From NCBI RefSeq assembly GCF_902705855.1, contig NZ_CACSIJ010000011.1, forward strand, positions 308,847 to 372,846: a stretch of DNA of 64,000 nucleotides, read 5' to 3'. This DNA comes from Zhongshania aliphaticivorans (GTDB lineage: Bacteria > Pseudomonadota > Gammaproteobacteria > Pseudomonadales > Spongiibacteraceae). Positions 55,579 to 64,000 of this stretch are shown piece after piece (position 1 is the first letter of the stretch; every line of letters begins with the position of its first letter). Under the pieces are notes generated by a model. The model saw only the letters and a program-made list of their open reading frames with translations, did no database searches and was not told where the DNA came from. The position numbers and the translations under genes are program-made.

Positions 55579-56685
55579 ATGCGTAAAGTCCTATTGGGTG
55601 CTGCAATTGCTGCGGCAATTTGTCCTACATTTGCGTCTGCCGCTGACGAAGGTACATGGTATCTGAATCCGGCAATCGGTTTTATGTCTTTTGACAGTGA
55701 TCGTAATTTAGATAATGCAGCTGTTGTCCTTTTTGGTGTGGAGCGTAAGTTTAGTGCCAATTGGGGGATGGAAATTCGTGGTTTGTATAGCGAACCAGAG
55801 AATGAGCAGGGCTTGACGTCACTGGATCAGGACGTGATGGGGACGAGCTTGGATGTGCTTCGTTATTTAGGTGGCAATGATCGAGTTATGCCTTACCTCG
55901 CTGCAGGCGTGGGTGTAATTGAATCAGATTTTGACAATGGCGCTTATGACTCTCAAACGCAATTAAATGCGGGCGCAGGTCTGCGTTATATAGTGGCTGA
56001 GGCTGTATCTGTGCGTACAGATGTACGTTACATATACGGTACTGATCACGAAACCGGAGATGGTGTGTTTTCGGTTGGTGTGAGTTACGCATTTGGCGGC
56101 ACTTCTGCTCCGATGCCTGCGCCTGCTCCAGTTGTGGGTGATTCAGATGGCGATGGCGTTGAAGACGGTGTAGATCAGTGCCCAGGTACTCCAGCTGGCG
56201 TGGCTGTAGATGCCAAGGGTTGTGCGCTAGATAAAGATGGTGACGGTGTGCCTAACTATCGTGATAAGTGCCCAAATACACCTGCTGGTCGTCAAGTTGA
56301 CAAGTTTGGTTGTAAATTTGTACTCAAGCACTCAGAGAGCATCAAGTTAGAAATTAACTTTGCAAATGACTCGGACGCTATCCCAGTTGCTTATGCTGCT
56401 GAGTTGAAGAAAGTTGCTGAGTTTATGAACCAGTTTGGTGGTGTGAGCACAGTTGTTGAAGGTCATGCCGACAGCAATGGCGCTGCAGCTTACAACAAAC
56501 AGCTTTCTCAGCGCCGCGCTGATGCTGTTCGGAATGCATTGATCCGTGACTACGGTATTGCTGCAAACCGTTTGAGCGCAGTAGGTTATGGTGAAGAACG
56601 TCCGATTGCTGACAATAAAACTTCGGCTGGCCGCAGTGCTAACCGTCGTGTTATTGCTGTAATGCAGGCAGAAGTTGTAGAGTAA
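55579..56685 (+). CDS. OmpA-family outer membrane protein with TSP3 calcium repeats
   Basis: Protein of 368 aa. Signal peptide MRKVLLGAAIAAAICPTFAS is cut near residue 22. An eight-strand beta-barrel-like region (about 25-185) is followed by a Pro/Ala hinge, two TSP3-like Asp-rich repeats (DSDGDGVEDGVDQCPGTP and DKDGDGVPNYRDKCPNTP) and a C-terminal OmpA domain (FANDSDAIP, GHADSNGAAAYNKQLSQRRA, VGYGEERPIADN) that grips peptidoglycan. I start at the ATG at 55579 behind GGGGGAG; an earlier in-frame start at 55489 has no signal peptide. The closest comparison is OprF-like proteins. It has its own terminator. Confidence 0.93.
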   Translation: MRKVLLGAAIAAAICPTFASAADEGTWYLNPAIGFMSFDSDRNLDNAAVVLFGVERKFSANWGMEIRGLYSEPENEQGLTSLDQDVMGTSLDVLRYLGGNDRVMPYLAAGVGVIESDFDNGAYDSQTQLNAGAGLRYIVAEAVSVRTDVRYIYGTDHETGDGVFSVGVSYAFGGTSAPMPAPAPVVGDSDGDGVEDGVDQCPGTPAGVAVDAKGCALDKDGDGVPNYRDKCPNTPAGRQVDKFGCKFVLKHSESIKLEINFANDSDAIPVAYAAELKKVAEFMNQFGGVSTVVEGHADSNGAAAYNKQLSQRRADAVRNALIRDYGIAANRLSAVGYGEERPIADNKTSAGRSANRRVIAVMQAEVVE

Positions 56686-56712
56686 AATTTGGTTCACAAT
56701 GTGAATCAGTAG

Positions 56713-56737
56713 AAAGGGGCCTTCGGGCCCCTTTTTT
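56713..56737 (+). terminator. Terminator of the OmpA-family gene
   Basis: AAAGGGGCC, a TTCG tetraloop and GGCCCCTTT run into TTT (56713-56737). GC-rich stem with stable loop and T-tail, 28 bases after the stop codon. Confidence 0.95.
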
Positions 56738-56968
56738 GTTCCGGTCTATTTTTCCCTTCAGTATTAACGTATTTCCTTGCCCAGCCTTTTTTCAATCTCT
56801 CTCATTGTTAGCTTTACACGCTGTTTCCATTAAGTGGCATGGATCTTGAAGACTTACGGGTATAGACGCCATAAATGGGGGTGTTTTCACCATTATGGTG
56901 CGCTTGTTAATGTCTCGCCACAGAGTGTATGCCTTAATTTGGTGCGTTAAGGTGTGAAGGAGAAATGG

Positions 56969-59152
56969 ATGATATTTGGCCGAAAAAACCGTAAGCCAAT
57001 AACAATTGCGGACAAAAAAGTGGTGGACTGGAAGTATGCAGTCTGCGGCTACTGTTCAACGGGTTGTTCGATTGAAGTTGGCTTAAACGCCGAAGGTAAG
57101 CCTGTTGCTAGCCGAGGCAAAGGTAATGCTCCTGTCAATCAGGGTAAATTGTGCATAAAAGGTATTTTTGAACATGAGTTGAGTGGTACCGCAGGCCGTG
57201 GTACTGAGCCGTTAATACGCAATAAAATTTACGATAGTTTTCAGCCTACCAGCTGGGATGCCGCATTAGATAAAACCGCTGAAGAATTTATGCGCATACA
57301 AGAAAAGTATGGTCGCGACAGCGTTGCGGTTGTGTCTACCGGCCAGCTCCTTACCGAAGAGTTTTACACCCTAGGTAAACTTGTACGTGGCGTGCTTGGC
57401 ACGAATAACTATGATGGCAATACCACCTTGTGTATGGCATCGGCAGTATCTGGATATAAGCGCTCATTTGGTGCTGATGGCCCGCCGGGCTGTTACGACG
57501 ATTTTGAAAATACCCATTGTTTAATGGCATTTGGATCAAACCTGCCAGAGCAGCACCCCATTATTTATTGGCGTCTTAAAGAAGCCTTAGAAAAGCGCAA
57601 GTTTCCGCTAATTGTAATCGACCCTCGGGTGACTATGTTTGCGCAGTTTGCCGACATCCATCTGCCGATAACCCCAGGCACCGATTTAGTTCTACTAAAC
57701 GCGCTCGCTCATGTGATTTTAGCGGAAGGTTTACAAGACGAAGCCTATATAGAAGCCCACTGCAACGGCTTCGATGAGTTAAAAGCTACTGTTGCCAAGT
57801 ATGACCCTGTTACTGCCTCTCGTATTTGCGGCATAGATGCCGACATGATTAAAAACGTCGCGCGCATTTACGCTAAGGCGCCGTCTGCGATGAGCATTTG
57901 GACGATGGGTATTAACCAAAGTACTCATGGCACCGACGGTGTTTGCGGCATTAATAATTTGAATCTGATTACCGGTAATATCGGGATTCCCGGTGGCACC
58001 AGTTTGTCGATTACCGGTCAATGCAACGCTATGGGCACACGCGAGTGGTCTTCGTGTTCGGGCTTGCCGGGTTATCGCATGCTGGAAAAACAAGAGCATC
58101 GCGATGAGGTCGCTAAGTTCTGGGGTGTCGATGAAAGCTTTTTTCCTGCCAAGCGAGGCCTTCAGCAAACAGATATTTTCCCTGCTATCGAATCTGGCGA
58201 AATTAAAGCGCTGTGGATTGTTGCTACCAATCCACTAACCTCTATGCCTAATCAGCCCCGCATTAAAAAGGCCTTGGAAAAGCTCGAATTCATGGTGGTA
58301 CAAGACGGCTACAAAGATTGCGAAACGGTTAATTTTGCTCATGTTTATTTGCCCGGTGCATTGTGGGGCGAGAAGGAAGGCGTGCAAACTAATACCGAGC
58401 GCCGTGTGAACTTGGTGCGTAAGTTTGTAGAGCCGCCGGGACAGGCCAAGCCAGACCATTGGGTATTTAGCGAACTGGCTAAGCGCTTTGAGCGTGGCCG
58501 TGCCATGACCTTCCCTGAAACGACCTCTGACATCTTTGATGAAATGAAGCTGTTATCTAAAGGCGCTAAACGGAATCTCGATATCTCTGGTATGAGTCAC
58601 GATTTAATCGAGGCGCAGCGCGGTATTCAGTGGCCGATGAGAGAAGGTGAAACGACGGGTAATCCACGTTTGTATAGCGACGGTGTATACCCAACGCCCA
58701 ATGGCAAAGCTAATTTATTGGCCATGGATTATATCGAAGACAATGAAGTGCCTGATGAGAGCTACCCATTCTGGTTAAACAGCGGGCGAGTGGTTGAGCA
58801 TTTCCATACTCGAACTAAAACCGGAAAAATCGGCAACCTGAATAAATTCAGCCCGACTGCGTATATGGAAATGAACCCTGACTCAGCGCGGGAGCAGGGC
58901 GTGAAGCATCAGAGCTATGTTCGTCTGGTATCGAAGCGCGGCGATGCTGTGGTTATGGTCCAGCTCACTCAGCGTGTGCCGCACAATATGGTGTTTATTC
59001 CCATGCATTATCACGACTGTGTAAATCGCTTATCGCTGGGTTTGCTCGACCCGTACTCGCGTCAGCCTGCATTTAAACAATGTGCTGTGCGCATTGAGCA
59101 AATAGACCAGAAAGAAGCCGGTCGCCTGAATGTTGAGCGTCGGGCATATTGA
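56969..59152 (+). CDS. Molybdopterin-dependent oxidoreductase catalytic subunit
   Basis: DMSO-reductase superfamily enzyme of 727 aa with a bis-MGD cofactor. Near the N-terminus CGYCSTGC (26-33) and GKLCIKG (Cys62) bind a [4Fe-4S] cluster. The stretch NTTLCMASAVSGYKRSFGAD suggests cysteine as the molybdenum ligand, as in NapA/NasA-type nitrate reductases. Later regions include FGSNLPEQHPI, VIDPRVT, GEKEGVQTNTERRV and FHTRTKTGKI. It has no twin-arginine signal, so it should stay in the cytoplasm. The start is the ATG at 56969 behind AAGGAG. With the fused FeS/anchor protein it forms a membrane complex of unknown substrate. Confidence 0.88.
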   Translation: MIFGRKNRKPITIADKKVVDWKYAVCGYCSTGCSIEVGLNAEGKPVASRGKGNAPVNQGKLCIKGIFEHELSGTAGRGTEPLIRNKIYDSFQPTSWDAALDKTAEEFMRIQEKYGRDSVAVVSTGQLLTEEFYTLGKLVRGVLGTNNYDGNTTLCMASAVSGYKRSFGADGPPGCYDDFENTHCLMAFGSNLPEQHPIIYWRLKEALEKRKFPLIVIDPRVTMFAQFADIHLPITPGTDLVLLNALAHVILAEGLQDEAYIEAHCNGFDELKATVAKYDPVTASRICGIDADMIKNVARIYAKAPSAMSIWTMGINQSTHGTDGVCGINNLNLITGNIGIPGGTSLSITGQCNAMGTREWSSCSGLPGYRMLEKQEHRDEVAKFWGVDESFFPAKRGLQQTDIFPAIESGEIKALWIVATNPLTSMPNQPRIKKALEKLEFMVVQDGYKDCETVNFAHVYLPGALWGEKEGVQTNTERRVNLVRKFVEPPGQAKPDHWVFSELAKRFERGRAMTFPETTSDIFDEMKLLSKGAKRNLDISGMSHDLIEAQRGIQWPMREGETTGNPRLYSDGVYPTPNGKANLLAMDYIEDNEVPDESYPFWLNSGRVVEHFHTRTKTGKIGNLNKFSPTAYMEMNPDSAREQGVKHQSYVRLVSKRGDAVVMVQLTQRVPHNMVFIPMHYHDCVNRLSLGLLDPYSRQPAFKQCAVRIEQIDQKEAGRLNVERRAY

Positions 59153-59259
59153 GTTGGCACTCCACCGCGAGTGATGGCGGGTGGGGCATTTAAACGTTGT
59201 GATATTAGTATTGCGGTGGCTGAGTTGTTTACTTAGCTCGCCGATTAAGGGCGGTAACT

Positions 59260-61107
59260 ATGTGGAAAGTAAGAGATGACGAGCCGGGATATGCCTTTTT
59301 AAAGGAGTCCACAGCGCCAGCGGTAAATTATTATGAGGCGCCGATTGATCTGATTGCTCGCACTGGCGGCGCGCTTCCTGCTGGTCGGGAAATGTTTATA
59401 AATGAAGAGCCGGGCGTGGGCGCTAACCCCAATCGTAATAAACAACATGCATTCCATTTTACCGCAGACAATTGTATTGGTTGCCATGCTTGTGAAGCGG
59501 CGTGCAGCGAGAAAAATGATAATCCCGCGCATATTAGTTTCCGTTCGGTAGGTTACGTCGAGGGTGGCACTTACCCAGATTTTAAACGTATGAATATCTC
59601 AATGGCTTGCAACCATTGCGACGATCCGGTGTGCTTGAAAGGCTGCCCTACACGAGCATACACCAAACACGTTGAGTACGGCGCGGTACTTCAAGATCCA
59701 GAAACCTGCTTTGGCTGTGGTTATTGCACATGGGTGTGTCCTTATAACGCGCCGCAGTTAGATCCTATTAAGGGGCAGGTTTCTAAGTGCAATATGTGTG
59801 TTGACCGTTTAGAGGTAAACCTTAAGCCCGCGTGCGTGTCTGCGTGTTTGGGTAATGCGCTTAACTTTGGTGTGGTCGATGACCTGCCGGAAAATCGTGA
59901 GCAAGGTAAGCTCAGCATTCCTGGCTTCCCCGATCCAGAAATTACCCATCCCAATATCCGTTTTCAGCAAATTAAAAATATGCCTGATGAAGTAACGCGG
60001 ACTGATGGCATGGCGGTTAAATATCACAAGGGTGACGATGGCCAATACCGCCCAGTGGTCGATCAGAAAAAAGGCGTAGAGAAAAAATGGAGCTTGTCGA
60101 AATTAAGCTCACGTGAAAATCCCCTCGTGATTTTCACGATGGTAAGCCAAATTTCATTAGGTGCATTTCTGATTGCATTTCTAGGCGCGCAACTCGGCAT
60201 TAATAGCTTAATGGCGATGCGTGATTCTGTTATGTACATACCGCTAATGGCCGTTACCGTCGGCTTTGCCGGTCTTGGCATGTTGATGTCGGCAACACAT
60301 TTGGGTAAGCCATGGCGCTTTTATCGCGGCTTTAACAATCTTCGTCACTCACCGGTATGCCGCGAAGGTTTAGGTATGCTGCTGTATATGGTGTTCGCGG
60401 GCTTACATTTATTATCGATGCTACCAGCGAATTCAGTGTTCATAGAACTGATGGGGGATTGGGGGCGGTTTGATGCATTTGCATCGGTATGTGGTTATTT
60501 GGCACTCACAGCTGGCGCGGTAGGTCTTTACTATATGTATCGCTGTTATCGAATTCCCGCACGGCCGTTTTGGAATCACTGGCAGACAGCGACATCGTTT
60601 TTAGGCACGGCCATTACATTGGGAAGTGTGTTGATTGGTGTAGTCGGCATGCCAACCCTCATCTTGCTTGACGGCAATACTAGCCAGCTATTTGCAATCG
60701 CTCTTGGTGGCATTGCGCTTGGTAGTGTAATGGAAGGACTGGGTTTGTACTGCCATGCGAGAGCGATGGATGCCGCAAATAATGAAGGCAGTGTGTCGCA
60801 CTATATCCAGAGTACGGTATTTGGTAAGAGCTATGTGCTGCGCAATATTCTCATTGCAGCTAACGCAAGCGTCGCACTATTGTTGCTACTACTTGCGCCG
60901 AGCGTCATTGGCTTGGGAGTGGCGTTGCTTGTTTGTCTGTCAGTATTCGTGACGGCATTGATTGGTCGCACACTGTTCTATGTCTTGGTTATTCCGACCA
61001 CCATGCCCGGTGCGTTCTTTTGGAAGAACAAAGACTTTGAAGAGCACGCCCGTGAAATTGGCTTGGCGAATATGCCGCAAGTTGGGGTCGTCGCCCACGC
61101 TCACTAA
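59260..61107 (+). CDS. DmsB-DmsC fusion: ferredoxin-type subunit fused to membrane anchor
   Basis: A 615-aa protein. Residues about 60-230 form a DmsB-type four-cluster ferredoxin: CIGCHACEAACSEKN, CNHCDDPVCLKGCP, CFGCGYCTWVCP and CNMCVDRLE with CVSAC. After a linker, residues about 285-595 have eight hydrophobic helices of the DmsC anchor family, with ATHLGKPWRFYRGFNNLRHS as its typical loop. In DmsABC and SoeABC these are two separate proteins. It should pass electrons between the quinone pool and the catalytic subunit upstream, 107 bases away. A 110-nt gap holds a hairpin but no T-run. Confidence 0.9.
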   Translation: MWKVRDDEPGYAFLKESTAPAVNYYEAPIDLIARTGGALPAGREMFINEEPGVGANPNRNKQHAFHFTADNCIGCHACEAACSEKNDNPAHISFRSVGYVEGGTYPDFKRMNISMACNHCDDPVCLKGCPTRAYTKHVEYGAVLQDPETCFGCGYCTWVCPYNAPQLDPIKGQVSKCNMCVDRLEVNLKPACVSACLGNALNFGVVDDLPENREQGKLSIPGFPDPEITHPNIRFQQIKNMPDEVTRTDGMAVKYHKGDDGQYRPVVDQKKGVEKKWSLSKLSSRENPLVIFTMVSQISLGAFLIAFLGAQLGINSLMAMRDSVMYIPLMAVTVGFAGLGMLMSATHLGKPWRFYRGFNNLRHSPVCREGLGMLLYMVFAGLHLLSMLPANSVFIELMGDWGRFDAFASVCGYLALTAGAVGLYYMYRCYRIPARPFWNHWQTATSFLGTAITLGSVLIGVVGMPTLILLDGNTSQLFAIALGGIALGSVMEGLGLYCHARAMDAANNEGSVSHYIQSTVFGKSYVLRNILIAANASVALLLLLLAPSVIGLGVALLVCLSVFVTALIGRTLFYVLVIPTTMPGAFFWKNKDFEEHAREIGLANMPQVGVVAHAH

Positions 61108-61126
61108 ATGGTGTTAGTGATAAATG

Positions 61127-61160
61127 ACGGCGAAGTGAGAGATACACGTCGCCGTTTTCT
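61127..61160 (+). terminator. Probable terminator after the molybdoenzyme genes
   Basis: ACGGCGA (61127-61133) and TCGCCGT (61149-61155) flank a 15-base loop and are followed by TTTC and a T-rich stretch. Moderate stem and weak T-run. Confidence 0.6.
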
Positions 61161-61228
61161 ATTTGTCGTGCCTTAATTTATTCTGGTGCCAGTGCGTAAG
61201 CGTGCGCTATTAAAATCTAATTGGGTGA

Positions 61229-61933
61229 CTAGGCGGGACCAATAGACAGCGCGAGTATCATGCTTAATTCCGACAGTGAGCGGCCGCTCTCTGCACGCAT
61301 CTCATTAAAAGCAGCCTGTACGGCGGCAAGATCCCGCTGGCTGGTAATTTGGGTTTTGTCGACAATGCCTTCGGCGCACAACGCGGTACATACATCGCGG
61401 CTGAGTATGAACGTGTCTTTGCCCATAAAGCGCAAAAAATATTGGCCTGAGTTACCGCCCAGTCGGTTGCCGTGCTTTTTAAGGTAAGTCCATAAGCCGA
61501 CAATATTGTCCTCTGGCCATTCCGCTAGAAACTTCCCGAAACCGCCGTGTTCGCGTTGAATATCTAGAATGAATAATGCGTTTTCTTGTACGGATTTTAC
61601 TTTGGTCAGATTGCGCACAATGCGCGCGTCACTAGCCATATCTTCTATTTCTTCTGGCGAGCGTGATGCGACCCAAATCGGTAGGAAATTATTGAATACG
61701 GTCTCAAACCCTTCCCACTTAAGTGTGATAATTCGCCATACAAATCCAGCTCGAAAAACACAGGCTGCCATCTCAGCTAAATATCTATCGTCCTTAATGT
61801 TTGCTAGTGCCGCCTTGCTTAAAGGCTTGGGAAGTTTGTCTTCTACCTCGGCTAAGCTGCCATGCTGAACGATCGCGCGCTCTACATAACGCTGATACAA
61901 AGAAGTTGTGACGGAGGATTTTTTCGGCGACAT
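61229..61933 (-). CDS. DNA-3-methyladenine glycosylase I-like HhH-GPD protein
   Basis: A 234-aa protein of the superfamily annotated as 3-methyladenine glycosylase I in proteobacteria. Recognised stretches are DDRYLAEMAACVFRAGFVWR, KWEGFETVFNNF, DARIVRNLTKVKSVQENA and the C-terminal LGGNSGQYFLRFMGKDTFIL with an adjoining helix-hairpin-helix. Compared with classic Tag it lacks the RCPW N-terminal zinc-binding start. Base-excision repair of alkylated adenine is the best guess. It converges with the molybdoenzyme genes and is not a TorD/DmsD-type chaperone by sequence. Confidence 0.75.
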   Translation of the reverse strand: MSPKKSSVTTSLYQRYVERAIVQHGSLAEVEDKLPKPLSKAALANIKDDRYLAEMAACVFRAGFVWRIITLKWEGFETVFNNFLPIWVASRSPEEIEDMASDARIVRNLTKVKSVQENALFILDIQREHGGFGKFLAEWPEDNIVGLWTYLKKHGNRLGGNSGQYFLRFMGKDTFILSRDVCTALCAEGIVDKTQITSQRDLAAVQAAFNEMRAESGRSLSELSMILALSIGPA

Positions 61934-62118
61934 GTCGGAACCACGTTTTTTGCTGGAATGAGTGAGTGCTATCTGTCCATAGTATTAATATGAAATCAGA
62001 CTTTCTGCGAGTTTATAGCTGCATTCTTCGTTCTTTGCGAATACGTATCTCATTTTATTCAAGAGGTCTTATTACGTATTAATTCGTTAATGGGATTATA
62101 GCGATTGGGTTTAATTGC

Positions 62119-62550
62119 TTAGTTGCTATCCCTGATAATGTTGCGGGCGGCGGCTAGAATGTCTCGCCAACTAATAATGCCAACGGGCTTGCCCTTCGCG
62201 TTGACAACGGGCAAGCAGGACAGGCCGTGTTGTTCTAATGCTGCCCAGGCATCACCAATATTGTCAGTGTCGGTTACCGTAATCGGCTTTCTTGTCATAA
62301 TCTGATGCACTTTTTTGTTAAGTAGTGCTGCATCAGCGCTAGATTCCACAGGGGTGCCCGATCGCGGGCTAATGGCCTTGAATAAATCTCGGTCAGAAAT
62401 TATGCCGACTAAGCGCTGTTCTTCTGCCACCAGCAAATGATGAAAGTGGGTGTTGGCGAAAATGTGGCGGACTTGGCGGAGACTGTCGTCCATTTCTACG
62501 GTGACGACGGGGGTGCTCATGATGTCGCTAACAGCGTCTTGTAGTGTCAT
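62119..62550 (-). CDS. CBS domain-pair protein
   Basis: A 143-aa protein made of two CBS domains: VSDIMSTPVVTVEMDDSLRQ with LLVAEEQRLVGIISDRDLFK, then HQIMTRKPITVTDTDN with CLPVVNAKGKPVGIISWRDIL. CBS pairs bind adenosyl nucleotides and usually regulate a partner; here no partner domain is attached. An isolated regulatory role is likely but unknown. It is downstream of no visible operon partner. Confidence 0.92.
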   Translation of the reverse strand: MTLQDAVSDIMSTPVVTVEMDDSLRQVRHIFANTHFHHLLVAEEQRLVGIISDRDLFKAISPRSGTPVESSADAALLNKKVHQIMTRKPITVTDTDNIGDAWAALEQHGLSCLPVVNAKGKPVGIISWRDILAAARNIIRDSN

Positions 62551-62711
62551 GGTGGCGTCGCTAATTACCCGAAAATAGAGTCTATGCTTCGATTGATATA
62601 CAGGTTTACAGTCATCTTAGTCCATTTTGTGTTTCTCTAGCGAGTCTGATTGAGTCGCGCTATGTAATCACTAATACAGACGGATGATAGGGGGGAGGGC
62701 GGCAGCGGTTT

Positions 62712-62728
62712 ATGATAGCTACTATCAT
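62712..62728. promoter_or_regulatory. Perfect 17-bp palindrome upstream of the FAD enzyme
   Basis: ATGATAG-CTA-CTATCAT lies 54 bases before the ATG at 62783. An additional half-site ATGATAG occurs at 62684-62690. The size and symmetry fit a TetR- or similar-type repressor operator. No cognate regulator is visible in this window. Confidence 0.6.
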
Positions 62729-62782
62729 CCTAATGCTATCGCGGCGAGCTTGCTGGCATAAAACAGAGCGGGAATATAATAA

Positions 62783-64000
62783 ATGGCCGAAATCAAATGG
62801 GATCACAGCGTCGATGTACTCGTCGTTGGTAGTGGGAATGGCGCGTTGACCGCTGCTCTAAGCTGCTACGAAATGGGTGTGCAAGACGTGTTGGTGGTCG
62901 AGAAATCTGCTCAGATTGGCGGGACCAGTGCGACCTCAGGTGGCGGCGTGTGGATTCCCTGTAACCGCTACGCAAAGGCCGCTGGCGCGCAGGACAGTTT
63001 TGACGATGCCAAACAATATTTGTTGAGTACAACCCCAGCTGGCGCCGTGCCCGAGGAGATGGTCGACGCGTATTTGGTCAACGGGCCCAAAATGATTGAG
63101 TTCCTGCATGAGCGCAGTGATGTGCGTTATGAAACCCTAGAGCACTACCCTGATTACTACACCAATGTAGAGGGTTCGCGCACCGGCCATCGCTCGATGG
63201 AGCCCGAGCGTTTTGATTCGTCATTGCTTGGCGATGACGTAAAAAAATTGCGCCCCAGCCATCACATGATGCGCATGTTTAGCAAAATTTATTTTACCCA
63301 AGTCGAAGCGGCATTATTAGTTTTACAGGGGCCGGGTTGGATCAAACTGACGATGAAGCTGATCGCACAATGGGCTTTTGACTTGGGGTGGTGGTTTCGG
63401 GGTAACGGTCTTAGTCGACAGATTTGTACTGGCGCAGCGGGTGTGGCAAGGCTGTGGTACTCGCTTAAAAAACGCAATATACCAATGTGGGCAAGTTCGC
63501 CGATGGAGGAACTTATCGTTGAGGATGGCCGAGTGGTTGGCGCTGTCGTAATCCGTAATGGTAAAACCTTGCGAGTACAGGCTCGAAAAGGAGTGGTGTT
63601 AGCGGCGGGTGGCTTTGAGAGAAATCAGAAAATGCGCGAGCAGTATTTACCTGCGCCTACCAGCACCGACTGGAGCGGTGGCGTAGAAGGCAACACCGGC
63701 GATGCCATTCAGCAAGGTTTGGCCATTGGTGCCGCTACGCGCTTAATGGATGGCGCATGGTGGTGCACAACAGTATCGGTGCCGGGTGAGCCCGCGCCCC
63801 GCTTAAGTATTATGGAAAAGTCTTATCCCGGTTCTTGCATAGTGAATTTGCGCGGCGAGCGTTTTGCCAATGAATCGCAAAATTACATGGCCTTTCAAAA
63901 AGACCTTTATAAGCAACACAGTGCGGAGTCGCCATGCTCGCCTATGTATCAAATTTTTGATGCCCGTTTTCGTCGCGACTATATTGTCGGCCCCTTAATG
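62783..64000 (+). CDS. FAD-dependent dehydrogenase, 3-ketosteroid dehydrogenase-like, 3' partial
   Basis: Runs off the window end; 406 codons are visible. The dinucleotide-binding loop VDVLVVGSGNGALTAAL is at about residues 10-26, and GGTSATSGGGVWIPCN follows at about 47-60, typical of the fumarate reductase/KstD flavoproteins (FAD_binding_2). RKGVVLAAGGFERN is the second FAD region and SCIVNLRGERFANES is typical of KstD-like members. It could act on a steroid, acyl or other cyclic substrate. A palindromic operator-like site precedes it. The start is the ATG at 62783; GCGGGAA lies about 10 bases upstream. Confidence 0.9.
   Translation, partial: MAEIKWDHSVDVLVVGSGNGALTAALSCYEMGVQDVLVVEKSAQIGGTSATSGGGVWIPCNRYAKAAGAQDSFDDAKQYLLSTTPAGAVPEEMVDAYLVNGPKMIEFLHERSDVRYETLEHYPDYYTNVEGSRTGHRSMEPERFDSSLLGDDVKKLRPSHHMMRMFSKIYFTQVEAALLVLQGPGWIKLTMKLIAQWAFDLGWWFRGNGLSRQICTGAAGVARLWYSLKKRNIPMWASSPMEELIVEDGRVVGAVVIRNGKTLRVQARKGVVLAAGGFERNQKMREQYLPAPTSTDWSGGVEGNTGDAIQQGLAIGAATRLMDGAWWCTTVSVPGEPAPRLSIMEKSYPGSCIVNLRGERFANESQNYMAFQKDLYKQHSAESPCSPMYQIFDARFRRDYIVGPLM

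Noticed and set aside
61229..61933. TorD/DmsD-type chaperone for the neighbouring molybdoenzyme
   Set aside because: The sequence has HhH-GPD glycosylase features and is on the opposite strand; it has no chaperone signature.
1..64000. tRNA or rRNA genes, CRISPR arrays, insertion sequences
   Set aside because: I looked for T-loop/acceptor patterns, regularly spaced repeats and transposase frames in the gaps and found none. A weak tRNA-like fold could be missed without a covariance search.

Overview
The window reads as chromosome of a Gram-negative gammaproteobacterium, most like marine Cellvibrionales/Spongiibacteraceae or relatives of Pseudomonas. This placement is inferred from gene order and recalled protein similarity, not from a search. 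Supporting signs are a complete mur/fts cluster ending in lpxC-secA-argJ-mutT, a yacG-coaE-pilD-pilC-pilB run divergent from pilA, an rnfABCDGE cluster beside metG, and purM-purN divergent from a DUF2066/AI-2E/hda run. No tRNA, rRNA, CRISPR array or transposase was seen.

Layout. 1-13999: murE (5' end outside the window), murF, mraY, murD, ftsW, murG, murC, ddl, ftsQ, ftsA, ftsZ, lpxC. These are tightly packed, often with overlapping stop and start codons, and make the peptidoglycan precursor, the division machinery and the first committed step of lipid A. 14333-18696: secA, argJ, mutT. 18712-23462 (minus): yacG, coaE and the type IV pilus genes pilD, pilC, pilB. 23822-24316: pilA behind a sigma-54-type promoter, followed by a strong terminator.

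24399-36117 is the accessory part. Eleven plus-strand reading frames (ten genes, one of them split by a frameshift) run nearly head to tail: a GT-C-like membrane protein with TPR-like tail, a TfpX/TfpZ pilin accessory protein, a polyprenyl-phosphate GT2, a PglK-like ABC flippase, two CDP-glycerol glycerophosphotransferase-family enzymes, a DegT/DnrJ aminotransferase, an ATP-grasp/HAD fusion, a GT2 broken by a frameshift, and a TagD-like cytidylyltransferase. From about 29.8 to 37.3 kb the DNA is visibly AT-richer than the core. I infer a surface-glycan or pilin-decorating system that uses glycerol phosphate. Two minus-strand genes (a UDP-GlcNAc 2-epimerase-like protein and a UDP-GlcNAc 6-dehydrogenase-like protein) and a ParDE toxin-antitoxin pair close the island at 39540.

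39651-45668 (minus): rnfE, G, D, C, B, A, an ion-pumping ferredoxin:NAD oxidoreductase whose RnfC has a long tandem-repeat tail; then metG. Plus strand from 48053: mrp/apbC and dcd. Minus: a DUF3108 protein, purN, purM. Plus: a DUF2066 protein, an AI-2E-type permease, hda, and an OmpA-family porin-like protein with its own terminator. 56969-61107: a two-gene molybdoenzyme, a catalytic subunit without a Tat signal plus a DmsB-DmsC fusion. The window ends with a 3-methyladenine glycosylase-like gene, a CBS-pair protein and the first 406 codons of an FAD-dependent dehydrogenase behind a perfect 17-bp palindrome.
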